Shown in pieces: positions 15,539 to 23,599 of a stretch of 64,000 nucleotides of DNA. The stretch's first letter is position 1; every line of letters begins with the position of its first letter. The DNA lies in the NCBI RefSeq assembly GCF_017312725.1, contig NZ_BOPO01000019.1, positions 1-64,000 on the forward strand. The letters are read 5' to 3'. The position numbers and the translations under genes were made by a program. Below the pieces are notes generated by a model that was given only the letters and a program-made list of their open reading frames with translations, had not been told where the DNA came from and made no database searches. The DNA is from Actinocatenispora comari. Its GTDB lineage: Bacteria > Actinomycetota > Actinomycetes > Mycobacteriales > Micromonosporaceae.

Positions 15539-16945
15539 ATGGCGCGAGTGCTGACCCCGCAGGCGGAGGACTTTCCCCGCTGGTACCAGGACGTGATCAA
15601 CAAGGCCGAGCTGGCCGACAACGGCCCGGTGCGCGGCACCATGGTGATCCGGCCGACCGGGTACGCCATCTGGGAGCGGATGCAGTCCGAGATGGACGAC
15701 CGGATCAAGCTGGCCGGCGCTCAGAACGCGTACTTCCCGCTGTTCATTCCGGAGAGCTACCTCAAGCGCGAGGCGCAGCACGTGGAGGGGTTCTCGCCGG
15801 AGCTCGCGGTGGTCACCCACGCCGGCGGCAAGGACCTGGACGAGCCGATCGTGGTGCGGCCGACGTCCGAGACGGTCATCGGCGAGTTCATGGCCAAGTG
15901 GGTGCAGTCCTACCGCGACCTGCCGCTGCTGCTCAACCAGTGGGCGAACGTGGTGCGCTGGGAGCTGCGCCCGCGGGTGTTCCTGCGCACCAGCGAGTTC
16001 CTGTGGCAGGAGGGGCACACCGCGCACGCCAGTGAGGCCGACGCCCGGGCGTACGCGCGGCGCATCCTGCACGAGGCGTACCAGGACCTGATGGTCAACG
16101 TGCTGGCGATGCCGGTGATCGTGGGCCGCAAGACCGCCGCGGAGCGGTTCGCCGGTGCGACCGGGACGTACACGCTGGAAGCGATGATGCGGGACGGCAA
16201 GGCCCTGCAGATGGGTACCTCGCACGAGCTCGGGCAGAACTTCGCCAAGGCGTTCGGGATCGAGTTCACCGGCGACAGCGGGTCCCGCGAGCACGCCTGG
16301 ACGACCTCCTGGGGCACCTCGACCCGGATGGTCGGTGGGCTGATCATGTGCCACGGTGACGACAGCGGGCTGCGGGTGCCGCCGCGACTGGCGCCGATCC
16401 AGGCGCACGTGATGGTGGTCAAGTCCGGGGATGCGGTGCCGGAGACGGCGGCGAAGCTGCGCGACGCGCTGCGCGACGCTGGGGTGCGGGTCGGCTTCGA
16501 CGACCGTACCGACACACCGTTCGGCCGGCGCGCCGTCGACGCCGAGCTGAAGGGGTACCCGATCCGGGTCGAGGTCGGCCCGCGCGACCTCGCCGCCGGC
16601 AACGTGGTGCTGGCCCGCCGCTCCACCGGGGGCAAGACGCCGGTACCGGTGGACAAGGCGGTGGACGAGATCCAGACCGCGCTGGCCGCCGACCAGCAGG
16701 CGCTGTACGACCAGGCGCTCGCGTTCCGGGAGGCGCGTACCGTCGACGTGACCACCGCCGCCGACGCGGTGGAGGCGGCGGCGACCGGCTTCGCCCGGAT
16801 CCCGTGGTCGACGCTGGGCACCGCCGGTGAGGCGGAGCTGAACAAGCAGGCGGTCACGGTGCGCTGCCTGGTCCGGGCCGACGGCTCGGTGCCCGACAGC
16901 GAGGACGAGCCCGACCTCACCGCGTACGTGGCCCGCTCGTACTGA
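15539..16945 (+). CDS. proS: Prolyl-tRNA synthetase (short, archaeal/eukaryotic-like type)
   Basis: Class II aminoacyl-tRNA synthetase that charges tRNA-Pro with proline in the cytoplasm; 468 residues. The sequence starts MARVLTPQAEDFPRWYQDVI and contains the class II motifs, with RGTMVIRPTGYAIWE, PTSETVIGEF and LRTSEFLWQEGHTAHA. A C-terminal anticodon-binding domain contains IQAHVMVVKSG and GYPIRVEVGPRDLAAGN. The length and the lack of the INS editing insertion place it in the short ThrRS-like ProRS type found in archaea, eukaryotes and some actinobacteria, not the E. coli type. The ATG at 15539 lies 8 nt after TAGGAT. It is convergent with the Lrp-type gene across a strong hairpin. Confidence 0.95.
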   Translation: MARVLTPQAEDFPRWYQDVINKAELADNGPVRGTMVIRPTGYAIWERMQSEMDDRIKLAGAQNAYFPLFIPESYLKREAQHVEGFSPELAVVTHAGGKDLDEPIVVRPTSETVIGEFMAKWVQSYRDLPLLLNQWANVVRWELRPRVFLRTSEFLWQEGHTAHASEADARAYARRILHEAYQDLMVNVLAMPVIVGRKTAAERFAGATGTYTLEAMMRDGKALQMGTSHELGQNFAKAFGIEFTGDSGSREHAWTTSWGTSTRMVGGLIMCHGDDSGLRVPPRLAPIQAHVMVVKSGDAVPETAAKLRDALRDAGVRVGFDDRTDTPFGRRAVDAELKGYPIRVEVGPRDLAAGNVVLARRSTGGKTPVPVDKAVDEIQTALAADQQALYDQALAFREARTVDVTTAADAVEAAATGFARIPWSTLGTAGEAELNKQAVTVRCLVRADGSVPDSEDEPDLTAYVARSY

Positions 16946-16954
16946 CCGGCGCCC

Positions 16955-16986
16955 GCGCGACGCCGCGTCGACGACCGGCGTCGCGC
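16955..16986. terminator. Bidirectional hairpin between proS and the Lrp-type gene
   Basis: GCGCGACGCCG (16955-16965) pairs perfectly with CGGCGTCGCGC (16976-16986), an 11-bp stem with a 10-nt loop, between convergent genes. Confidence 0.75.
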
Positions 16987-17026
16987 GAGCGCTGCGCGGG
17001 CCGGGCGCTGGGGCCGACCGGTGCGG

Positions 17027-18007
17027 TCAGGCCTCCGGGTGGCAGGGGAGTTGGGCGCGCCACCACGGCGTTTCCACGAAGCCGCGGCGGATGGTGAGCA
17101 GCTCCATGCTGGCCCGCCAACCCTCCACCCCGGACAGTGCGCCGAGCGTGTCGGTGGTGAACCGGAACAGGTCGCGCTCGGTGGGCAGGATCAGCTCGCA
17201 CATCAGGCAGTTCGCCGACAGCATCGCCGCCACGTAGCGCACCCCGCGGTGGGTGGCGAGCTCGCGGGCCACCTCGTCCAGCCGGGCCGGCGCGACCGTG
17301 ACGTCCAGCAGCACCTCGGACTCGAAGCCGAGCGCGGCCGACGGCACCAGCGTGGTGACGGTCAGGCAGCCCCGGTCTCGCATCGCCTCGAACCGCCGGC
17401 GCACGGTGGACTCGTTGATCGACAACCGCCCGGCGACGGTCCGGAAGCTGTCCCGGGCATGCGCGCGCAGCTCGGCGATGATGGCGCGGTCGGTGGCGTC
17501 GAAGTGCTCCGGCGCGCACTCGTGCGGCTCCGGGCGGGCGTCGACGTCGCCGCCGCGGTACCAGTCGTGCGCCACCTTGTAGGTGTGCAGCCGCAGGTCG
17601 GTCTCGCACCGGGCGATGCCGTCGATGGTCTGGATCTCCTCGACCACCCGGGCGGCGAGCGAGTCGGCGCGCGGCACGTTGATCTCGGCGATGATGTCGT
17701 ACGCGCCGCTGACCAGGGCGAGGAACCGCACGTCGGCGCGCCCGGCGAGCTCGGCGCAGACCCGCGCCTGCCGGCCGGGGGAGCAGGTGATGCGCAGGAC
17801 GAACAGGTCGGCCGGCCCGGCGTGCTGGGTGTCCGGGACGGCGGCGACCCGGACGATGCCGTCGCGCAGCAGCTGCTGGCCGCGCCGGGACACCGCGGAC
17901 AGCGAGCTGCCGCAGGCGGTGGCGATGTCGGTCCAGCTGGCCCGGCCGTCGTCCTGGAGCGCGACGACGATCTGCCGGCTCAGCTCGTCCAGCGCCGGCG
18001 CGTTCAT
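17027..18007 (-). CDS. Double-domain Lrp/AsnC family regulator
   Basis: Transcriptional regulator of 326 residues made of two Lrp/AsnC units in tandem, about twice the usual 150-160 residues. Unit one has a helix-turn-helix at about 7-48 (LDELSRQIVVALQDDGR, WTDIATACGSSLSAVSRR) followed by a RAM-like sensor (VSGAYDIIAEINVPR). Unit two has a helix-turn-helix at about 168-210 (FDATDRAIIAELRAHAR, VAGRLSINESTVRRRFEAM) and a second sensor domain. Lrp proteins sense amino acids. The gene is the last of a run of same-strand peptide transport and hydrolysis genes, 54 bp after the alpha/beta hydrolase. It is therefore a reasonable candidate regulator of that locus. Confidence 0.9.
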   Translation of the reverse strand: MNAPALDELSRQIVVALQDDGRASWTDIATACGSSLSAVSRRGQQLLRDGIVRVAAVPDTQHAGPADLFVLRITCSPGRQARVCAELAGRADVRFLALVSGAYDIIAEINVPRADSLAARVVEEIQTIDGIARCETDLRLHTYKVAHDWYRGGDVDARPEPHECAPEHFDATDRAIIAELRAHARDSFRTVAGRLSINESTVRRRFEAMRDRGCLTVTTLVPSAALGFESEVLLDVTVAPARLDEVARELATHRGVRYVAAMLSANCLMCELILPTERDLFRFTTDTLGALSGVEGWRASMELLTIRRGFVETPWWRAQLPCHPEA

Positions 18008-18061
18008 CGGCGGGGGCCCGGCTCGACCCGGTGCCGCGTCGGCCGATGGTGCCGGGACCGG

Positions 18062-18907
18062 TCAGCGGGCATCGGCGCCGACCTCGTGCAGGAACTCACG
18101 CACCACCCGCCGCCACTCGTCGGCCTCCTCGATCTGCGGTGAATGACCGGACTTCTCGAACACCACGAGCCGGGAGTCCGGAATCAGCGACACTATCGTC
18201 TCACTGCACGCGACCGGGGTGATCCAGTCGTCCCGCCCCACCGTGACCAGGGTCGGGCAGCTGATGCTCGGCAACTGCGCCTTGATGTCGTAGTGCGGCT
18301 GGTTGTGCGCGAAGGCGTAGTTGTGCGTGGCGTACCGGTAGGGCGTCGCCGCCACCTTCGCCTCGACCGCGGCCGGGTCGTACACGTGGTCGTACAGCGG
18401 GAGGATCTCGCGCCAGCAGTCGCGCAGGTCGTCGTCGTCGCGCACCTGGCCGGTGTTGATCCGGTCCAGCTTCGCCATGTCGATGGTCACCCGGGTGGAC
18501 GCGGCGGCGTTGCGCCGTGCCGCGTCGTCGTTGGAGTGGTCGGGCGAGGTGTCGCGCAGCACCAGCGCGGACACCCGGTCGGGATGCCGGATCGCGTACT
18601 CCATCGAGATGAACCCGCCGTAGGAGCCGCCGGCCATCACGAACCGGTCCACGCCGGCCCACTGCCGCAGCCCCTCGACGTCGGCCGCCCACTGCTCGTG
18701 CGTGTACGGCTCGTTGCCGCCGGACTCGCCGGATCCGCGGGCGTCGAACACGATCACCCGGAACGTGTCGGCGAACGGCCCGAACGTGGCCCGCGGTTCG
18801 GCCCGCGACCCCAGCCCCGGCGCGCCGTGGTGGGCGATCAGTACCGGGGCGTTGTCGGCGCCGAACACCTCGACGGCGAGCTCGTTGTCGTTGATCGTCA
18901 ACCGCAT
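18062..18907 (-). CDS. Alpha/beta hydrolase (proline iminopeptidase-like, S33)
   Basis: Cytoplasmic alpha/beta hydrolase of 281 residues. The nucleophile is Ser95 in GGSYGG. The acid is Asp227 in the GxxDxxxP motif GRDDWITP, and the base is His255 in KSGHSPQ. HHGAPG near residue 26 provides the oxyanion hole. The pattern and the neighbours resemble proline iminopeptidases, which remove N-terminal proline from peptides, but esterase or other hydrolase activity cannot be excluded. It starts 21 bp after the M24 gene and belongs to the peptide-utilisation run. The ATG at 18907 has GGAAAGGCAG upstream. Confidence 0.9.
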   Translation of the reverse strand: MRLTINDNELAVEVFGADNAPVLIAHHGAPGLGSRAEPRATFGPFADTFRVIVFDARGSGESGGNEPYTHEQWAADVEGLRQWAGVDRFVMAGGSYGGFISMEYAIRHPDRVSALVLRDTSPDHSNDDAARRNAAASTRVTIDMAKLDRINTGQVRDDDDLRDCWREILPLYDHVYDPAAVEAKVAATPYRYATHNYAFAHNQPHYDIKAQLPSISCPTLVTVGRDDWITPVACSETIVSLIPDSRLVVFEKSGHSPQIEEADEWRRVVREFLHEVGADAR

Positions 18908-18928
18908 GGGTGCTGCCTTTCCGTTGCG

Positions 18929-20101
18929 CTACAGGGAGATGACGAGGTCGTCGAGGTCGCGCGGGTAACTCGTCAGCCGGCGCGCGCCGGTCTCGGTGAC
19001 GAGCATCGAGTCGGAGATCCGGTACCCGGCGTGGCCCGGCACGTAGAGGCCCGGCTCGTTGGACACGATCATGTTCGCGGCCAGCACCGTGTCGTCGCCG
19101 TCGGCGAGCCACGGTGGTTCGTGCATGCCCAGGCCGATCCCGTGTCCCTGCCGGTGCCGCAGGTACCCACCGAGGCCGGCGTCCACGATCACCTGCAGGC
19201 ACCGCCGGTTGACCTCGCTGCACACCGCGCCGGCCCGGATCGCGTCGGCGCCGACCTGCTGCGCCTCGCGTACCGCGTCGTGGTAGCGGCGCTGGTCGGC
19301 CGTCGGCGCACCGAGCACGAACGTGCGCTCGCCCTCCACGTACCGGCCGCCGACGGCGCAGCCGAGCGACAGCATGAACGTGTCGCCGTCGCGCAGCCGG
19401 TACCCGGACGGCAGGCCGTGCGGGTGGGCGGAGTTGGCGCCGGCGTACACCAGGCCGCCGGCGAGCATCCCGACCACCACCACGTCGGTGTGCTCGGCGT
19501 ACATGATGCCGGTGCCGACCGCGCCGACGTGCGCGGCGAGTTCGGCTTCGCTGGGCAGTGTCCCGCCGGCGGCGACGGCCTGCTCGATCAGCTCGCGGCC
19601 GGCGGCGAGCATCCGGTCGGTGATCCGGGCCGCCTCGGCGTGCAGCGCGATCTCGGCCGGGTACTTGACCTGCCGCATCGTCTCGACCAGCGGCGTCACC
19701 GACAGTCTCGCCGCGGGCAACGCGGCGGCCAGCGCGTCCCGGCGGGCCAGCGTCATGCTGCCCGGCACGCCGACGCGGTCGCGCCGGTCGGTGCCCGGCA
19801 GGTACGACAGCGGCGGTCGCAGCCCCGGGTACTCGGGGAACGCGACGAGCTCCGCCACCGCCCGCTGGGCCTGCGCGTGCTCGCGTTCCAGCTCCGGCAG
19901 CACCAGTACGGTGCGGTCGGCGTCCAGCAGCACCGCGACCGGCCGCTCGCCCGGGTGGTGGAAGAACCCGGTCAGGTAGGCGACGTCGTCCGGGTTTTCG
20001 GTGCACAGCGCGTCGAGGCCGGCGCCGGCCAGCCGGTCGCGTACCGCGGACTGCACGGTGCGGTAGTGCTCGGCCGGCAGCCGTTGGCTCAGCGAAGCCA
20101 T
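18929..20101 (-). CDS. M24 family (creatinase/Xaa-Pro aminopeptidase fold) protein
   Basis: Pita-bread fold protein of 390 residues with an N-terminal creatinase-like domain (DALCTENPDDVAYLTGFFHH) and a C-terminal M24 domain. The C-terminal GQGHGIGLGMHEPP-like region and SNEPGLY are conserved. The two bridging Asp of metallopeptidases are replaced (SLGCAVGG and YVEGERTF instead of DxG and SD), and the last Glu is Ser in YRISDSML. This resembles metal-free creatinase-like members more than aminopeptidase P. The second ATG (20101) is preferred because GGAGG lies 8 nt upstream. An in-frame ATG at 20125 directly follows the permease stop. The context is peptide transport, but the true substrate may be a non-peptide C-N compound. 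Confidence 0.88.
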   Translation of the reverse strand: MASLSQRLPAEHYRTVQSAVRDRLAGAGLDALCTENPDDVAYLTGFFHHPGERPVAVLLDADRTVLVLPELEREHAQAQRAVAELVAFPEYPGLRPPLSYLPGTDRRDRVGVPGSMTLARRDALAAALPAARLSVTPLVETMRQVKYPAEIALHAEAARITDRMLAAGRELIEQAVAAGGTLPSEAELAAHVGAVGTGIMYAEHTDVVVVGMLAGGLVYAGANSAHPHGLPSGYRLRDGDTFMLSLGCAVGGRYVEGERTFVLGAPTADQRRYHDAVREAQQVGADAIRAGAVCSEVNRRCLQVIVDAGLGGYLRHRQGHGIGLGMHEPPWLADGDDTVLAANMIVSNEPGLYVPGHAGYRISDSMLVTETGARRLTSYPRDLDDLVISL

Positions 20102-20125
20102 CCCAGATTCCTCCACAGTGGACAT

Positions 20126-21019
20126 TCAGCGGCCCTGGTTGCGCGGGTTGCGGGCGTCGTTGTAGGCGATCGACATCAGCGTCGCGGACACCACCAGGGC
20201 GAGGATCGCGAGCGACGGGAACAGCGTGGTCCACCAGGCGCTGGACATCGCGCCGGACTGCTGCGCCTCGTACAGGATCCGGCCCCAGGACCAGGACTGC
20301 GCGTCGGACAGCCCGAGGAACGCCAGCCCGGCGGCGGACAGCACCGCGCGCGAGGCCGTCAGCACCACCGACACCACGATCACCGGCGCGGTCGCCGGCA
20401 GCAGGTGCTTGCGGATGATCCAGCGGTGGCTGCCGCCGATCACCCGCGCCGCGTCCATGTACGGCAGGCCCACCACCGACAGCGCTGCCGAGCGCACCAC
20501 CCGGGTCACCTCCGGCCAGCTGAACGCGGCGATCACCGCGACGGTCACCGGCAGGCTCGGCCCGGCCAGCGCCGCGATCAGGATCATCAGCGGCAGTACC
20601 GGCAGCGACAGCATCAGGTCGACCAGCGTGCCGACCGCGGTGTCCAGCCGCCGGAAGTACGCCCCGACCACGGCGACCAGCACGCCGAGCGCGATCGCCA
20701 GCGCCGACGAGCAGACCGCCACCAGCATGCTCGCCCGGGTACCCCAGACCACCTCGGCGAAGATGTCCCGGCCCAGGTTGTCGGTGCCGAACCAGTGCGC
20801 CGCGGACGGCGCCTGCAACACGTCCGGCCCGTACCCGGTGGGTTCGGCGGCGATCAGCGGGGCGCAGAGCCCGACCAGGATCAGTACCGCGACGACGACC
20901 ACCGCGGGCAGCCCGAGCGGGTTGCGGCGAAACGCCCGCCAGGTGCGCCGGGCCGAACTCTCCGCGACCGCCACCGGCTCCAGCACCGCGGGGGCGTCGG
21001 TACGCGCCTGTGCAGTCAT
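20126..21019 (-). CDS. Peptide ABC transporter permease (DppC type)
   Basis: Inner-membrane permease of 297 residues for a Dpp/Opp-type importer. The first membrane segment is near residues 35-57 (GLPAVVVVAVLILVGLCAP). GTDNLGRDIFAEVVWG is the typical start of the DppC family transport domain, and the EAA loop is seen in YMDAARVIGGSHRWIIRKHLLP. Five further membrane segments follow. Its ATG overlaps the TGA of the DppB-type gene (ATGA), so the two are translationally coupled and form the heterodimeric channel. The stop codon is immediately followed by an ATG of the M24 frame. Confidence 0.93.
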   Translation of the reverse strand: MTAQARTDAPAVLEPVAVAESSARRTWRAFRRNPLGLPAVVVVAVLILVGLCAPLIAAEPTGYGPDVLQAPSAAHWFGTDNLGRDIFAEVVWGTRASMLVAVCSSALAIALGVLVAVVGAYFRRLDTAVGTLVDLMLSLPVLPLMILIAALAGPSLPVTVAVIAAFSWPEVTRVVRSAALSVVGLPYMDAARVIGGSHRWIIRKHLLPATAPVIVVSVVLTASRAVLSAAGLAFLGLSDAQSWSWGRILYEAQQSGAMSSAWWTTLFPSLAILALVVSATLMSIAYNDARNPRNQGR

Positions 21020-21981
21020 CGGGTCCTCACTCTCGGATCCAGCACCCCGTACAGCAGGTCGGTGAGCATGCTCGCCACCACCACGGTCGCGGCGAGCAGT
21101 ACGAACGCGCCCTGCAGCACCGGGTAGTCGAGCTGGGTGACGGCCTCGTAGATGCCGCGGCCGATGCCCGGGTAGGCGAAGATCGTCTCGGTCAGCACCG
21201 CGCCGCCGACCAGGAACCCGAGCTGCAGCCCGACCAGCGTGGTCGTCGGCAGCAGCGCGTTGCGCAGCGCGTGCTTCCACACCACCGCGCGGTTCGGCAG
21301 CCCCTTGGCGCGGGCCAGCTCGCAGTAGTCCTCGCCGAGCGCGTCGATCAGGCTGGCCCGCAGCGTCAGCACGTACGAGCCGATCTGCAGCAGCATCAGC
21401 GACAGGCACGGCAGCACCAGATGCGCGAGCACGTTGCCGTACCAGCCGGCGCCGGCCGCGTCGGGCGAGTACGCGCCGCCGATCGGCAGCCAGCGCAGCC
21501 ACAGCCCGAAGAAGAACAGCAGGAAGATGCCCACGCTGGGGACGAACAGCGACTGGCCGACGACCCCGCCCAGCTGCACCAGCCGGTCCACCACGGTGCC
21601 GCGGCGGGTCGCGGCGAGCACGCCCAGCGGTACCCCGATCGCGATCGTCACCAGCAGGGCCGAGCCGGTCAGCAGCAACGTCCACGGCAGCCGGGCGAGC
21701 AACACCGACGACACCGGTACCTGTTGGGTGAACGAGATGCCCAGGTTGCCGTGCAGCAGCTGCCACAGGTACTTGCCGTACTGCACGATCAGCGGCTGGT
21801 CCAGCCCGTACTGGTGCAGCAGGAGCGCCTGATCGTGCTTGGTCATGTTCGGGTTCGCCACCGCCAGCGCGGGGTTGCCGGGCAGCAGCCGCAGCAGCAG
21901 GAACGTCGCGGTGACGGCGAACCAGAGGGTGAGCAGGCCGCGCGCCACGCGGCGGCCGGCGAATCGCAGTGCGGTGGTCAT
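21016..21981 (-). CDS. Peptide ABC transporter permease (DppB type)
   Basis: Inner-membrane permease of 321 residues forming the channel with the DppC-type partner. Family features are the first helix near residues 13-32 (LLTLWFAVTATFLLLRLLPG), GLDQPLIVQYGKYL, the soluble motif GNLGISF, and the EAA loop DYCELARAKGLPNRAVVWKH. The C-terminal TIFAYPGIGR motif is typical of DppB. The ATG at 21981 is preferred to a GTG six bases upstream because GAGGA lies 7 nt before it. It starts 13 nt after the binding-protein stop. Confidence 0.93.
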   Translation of the reverse strand: MTTALRFAGRRVARGLLTLWFAVTATFLLLRLLPGNPALAVANPNMTKHDQALLLHQYGLDQPLIVQYGKYLWQLLHGNLGISFTQQVPVSSVLLARLPWTLLLTGSALLVTIAIGVPLGVLAATRRGTVVDRLVQLGGVVGQSLFVPSVGIFLLFFFGLWLRWLPIGGAYSPDAAGAGWYGNVLAHLVLPCLSLMLLQIGSYVLTLRASLIDALGEDYCELARAKGLPNRAVVWKHALRNALLPTTTLVGLQLGFLVGGAVLTETIFAYPGIGRGIYEAVTQLDYPVLQGAFVLLAATVVVASMLTDLLYGVLDPRVRTR

Positions 21982-21994
21982 GGCCACGTCCTCA

Positions 21995-23599
21995 TCAACT
22001 GCGGGTCCGGACCCGGGCGAGCGACGCCGGGTCGACCACGGTGAGCAGCTCGCTGGGCTTCGCGACGAACCCGGTCCACTCGGTGCGGTGCGCGACGTAG
22101 AAGTTCTGCATGTAGACGACGTTGTCGTACACGTTGTCCCGGACCAGGTGCGCCGCCTTCGCGACCAGCTCGCGCTGTTCGTCGGGGGTGGCGACCTGCG
22201 CGTCGGTGATCAGCTTCGACAGCGCCGGGTCGTCGACCTTGCTGTAGTTGATCGCGCCGCCGGGCAGGTAGGTCAGCGCCATGTTGGTGACCGGGTCGTC
22301 CATGATGGCGAAGTTGCCGGCGTAGATGTCGTAGTCGCCGGCGTCGGTCTTGGCCAGGTAGGTGTTGCGGTCCATGCCCTGCAACGTGATGGTGATACCG
22401 GCCTTCGCCGCGTCGGAGGCGACCATGCTGGCCCACTGCGCGGTGACCGCGTCCTGCAACGAGTAGATCATCCGCAGCGACAGCGGGAACCTCCCGTGCG
22501 CGTCCGGACGGTACCCGGCCTGCCGCAGCAGCCGCCGCGCGTGCGCCGGGTCGTGCCGGTACTCGGCCATGCTCGGGTCCGCGTAGGCGGTCAGCACCGG
22601 GGCGATCGGGCTGGAGTGCGTCGACACCGCCTGGCCCTGCAGCACCACCCGGCGGATCGCCGCGTAGTCGACCGCGTGCGCGAGCGCCTGCCGTACCGCG
22701 AGCTTGTCCAGCGGCTTGTGCTTCATGTTGTACGCCAGGTGCGCGTAGCCCAGCCCCGGCACCTTGCGCACGGTGATGCCGGTGGTGTGCCGCAGCACGT
22801 CCACCTGCGCCGGCGGCAGCGTGTTCGCGATCAGGTCGACCTCGCCGCTGCGCAGCGCCAGGATCTCGGTGTTGATGTCCGGGTACACCCGGAACACCAC
22901 CCGGGCCAGGCTCGGCTTCCCGCCCGGCGCCCACGGGTACGGCTCGGTGCGCTCCAGCGTGTACGCCTGGCCCTTCGCCGCCGACACCAGCGTGTACGGC
23001 CCGCAGCCGACCCAGTCGCCGGTGTTGGCGAACGTCGCCACGTTGGAGACCTTGCCGAACACGTGCGCCGGTACCACGTTCATCCAGAACCCGACCTCGC
23101 GCAGGACGGTCTGGTCCGGTTTGGACAGGTGCAGCAGGACCTCGGTGGCCGAGGCCGCGCTCGCCCTCGCCACGTTCGTCAGCTGGCCGAAGGTCGTGTT
23201 GCCGGCGGGCTTGTCCCGCTTGATCGCGTTGATGGTGAACGCCACGTCCGCGGCGGTCACCGGCTTCCCGTCGCTCCAGCGCACGTCGTCGCGGATCCGG
23301 TAGTACCCGGTCTTCGGGTCGTGGTAGCCGTACTTCACGGCGAGCCACGGCTGCTTGTTGCCGGCGTCGTCGATGGTCAGCAACCGCGGGTACATCAGGT
23401 CGGTGATCCAGTAGTCGGTGCGGCTGTTGCCGACCAGCGGGTTGAAGTTGACCACGTCGGTGGTGGTCGCGACGGTCAGGGTGGCGCCGGCCGCCCGCGA
23501 GCCCGGGCGCGGGCTCGGCGCGCAGCCGGCCAGCACACCACCGACCGCCGGCGCACCGACCGCGGTGGCGGCGAGCGCCGCGAACGACCGGCGGCGCAT
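21995..23599 (-). CDS. Peptide ABC transporter substrate-binding lipoprotein
   Basis: Extracytoplasmic solute-binding protein (SBP family 5) of 534 residues. The N terminus MRRRSFAALAAT, with paired arginines before a hydrophobic stretch, ends in the lipobox VLAG-C. It is probably a lipoprotein, possibly exported by Tat. The mature part has ATTTDVVNFNPLVGN, WSDGKPVTAADVAFT (family signature), FRVYPDINTEILALRSGEVD and VRQALAHAVDYAAI. Such proteins capture di- or oligopeptides for the DppBCDF importer, although some bind nickel, heme or opines. The ATG overlaps the dipeptidase stop by one base (TGATG). The permeases follow after 13 nt. Confidence 0.93.
   Translation of the reverse strand: MRRRSFAALAATAVGAPAVGGVLAGCAPSPRPGSRAAGATLTVATTTDVVNFNPLVGNSRTDYWITDLMYPRLLTIDDAGNKQPWLAVKYGYHDPKTGYYRIRDDVRWSDGKPVTAADVAFTINAIKRDKPAGNTTFGQLTNVARASAASATEVLLHLSKPDQTVLREVGFWMNVVPAHVFGKVSNVATFANTGDWVGCGPYTLVSAAKGQAYTLERTEPYPWAPGGKPSLARVVFRVYPDINTEILALRSGEVDLIANTLPPAQVDVLRHTTGITVRKVPGLGYAHLAYNMKHKPLDKLAVRQALAHAVDYAAIRRVVLQGQAVSTHSSPIAPVLTAYADPSMAEYRHDPAHARRLLRQAGYRPDAHGRFPLSLRMIYSLQDAVTAQWASMVASDAAKAGITITLQGMDRNTYLAKTDAGDYDIYAGNFAIMDDPVTNMALTYLPGGAINYSKVDDPALSKLITDAQVATPDEQRELVAKAAHLVRDNVYDNVVYMQNFYVAHRTEWTGFVAKPSELLTVVDPASLARVRTRS

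Noticed and set aside
18143-21127. A 994-codon plus-strand open frame across the peptide locus
   Set aside because: It is antisense to four genes with intact active sites and coupling signals; composition is typical of a shadow frame.
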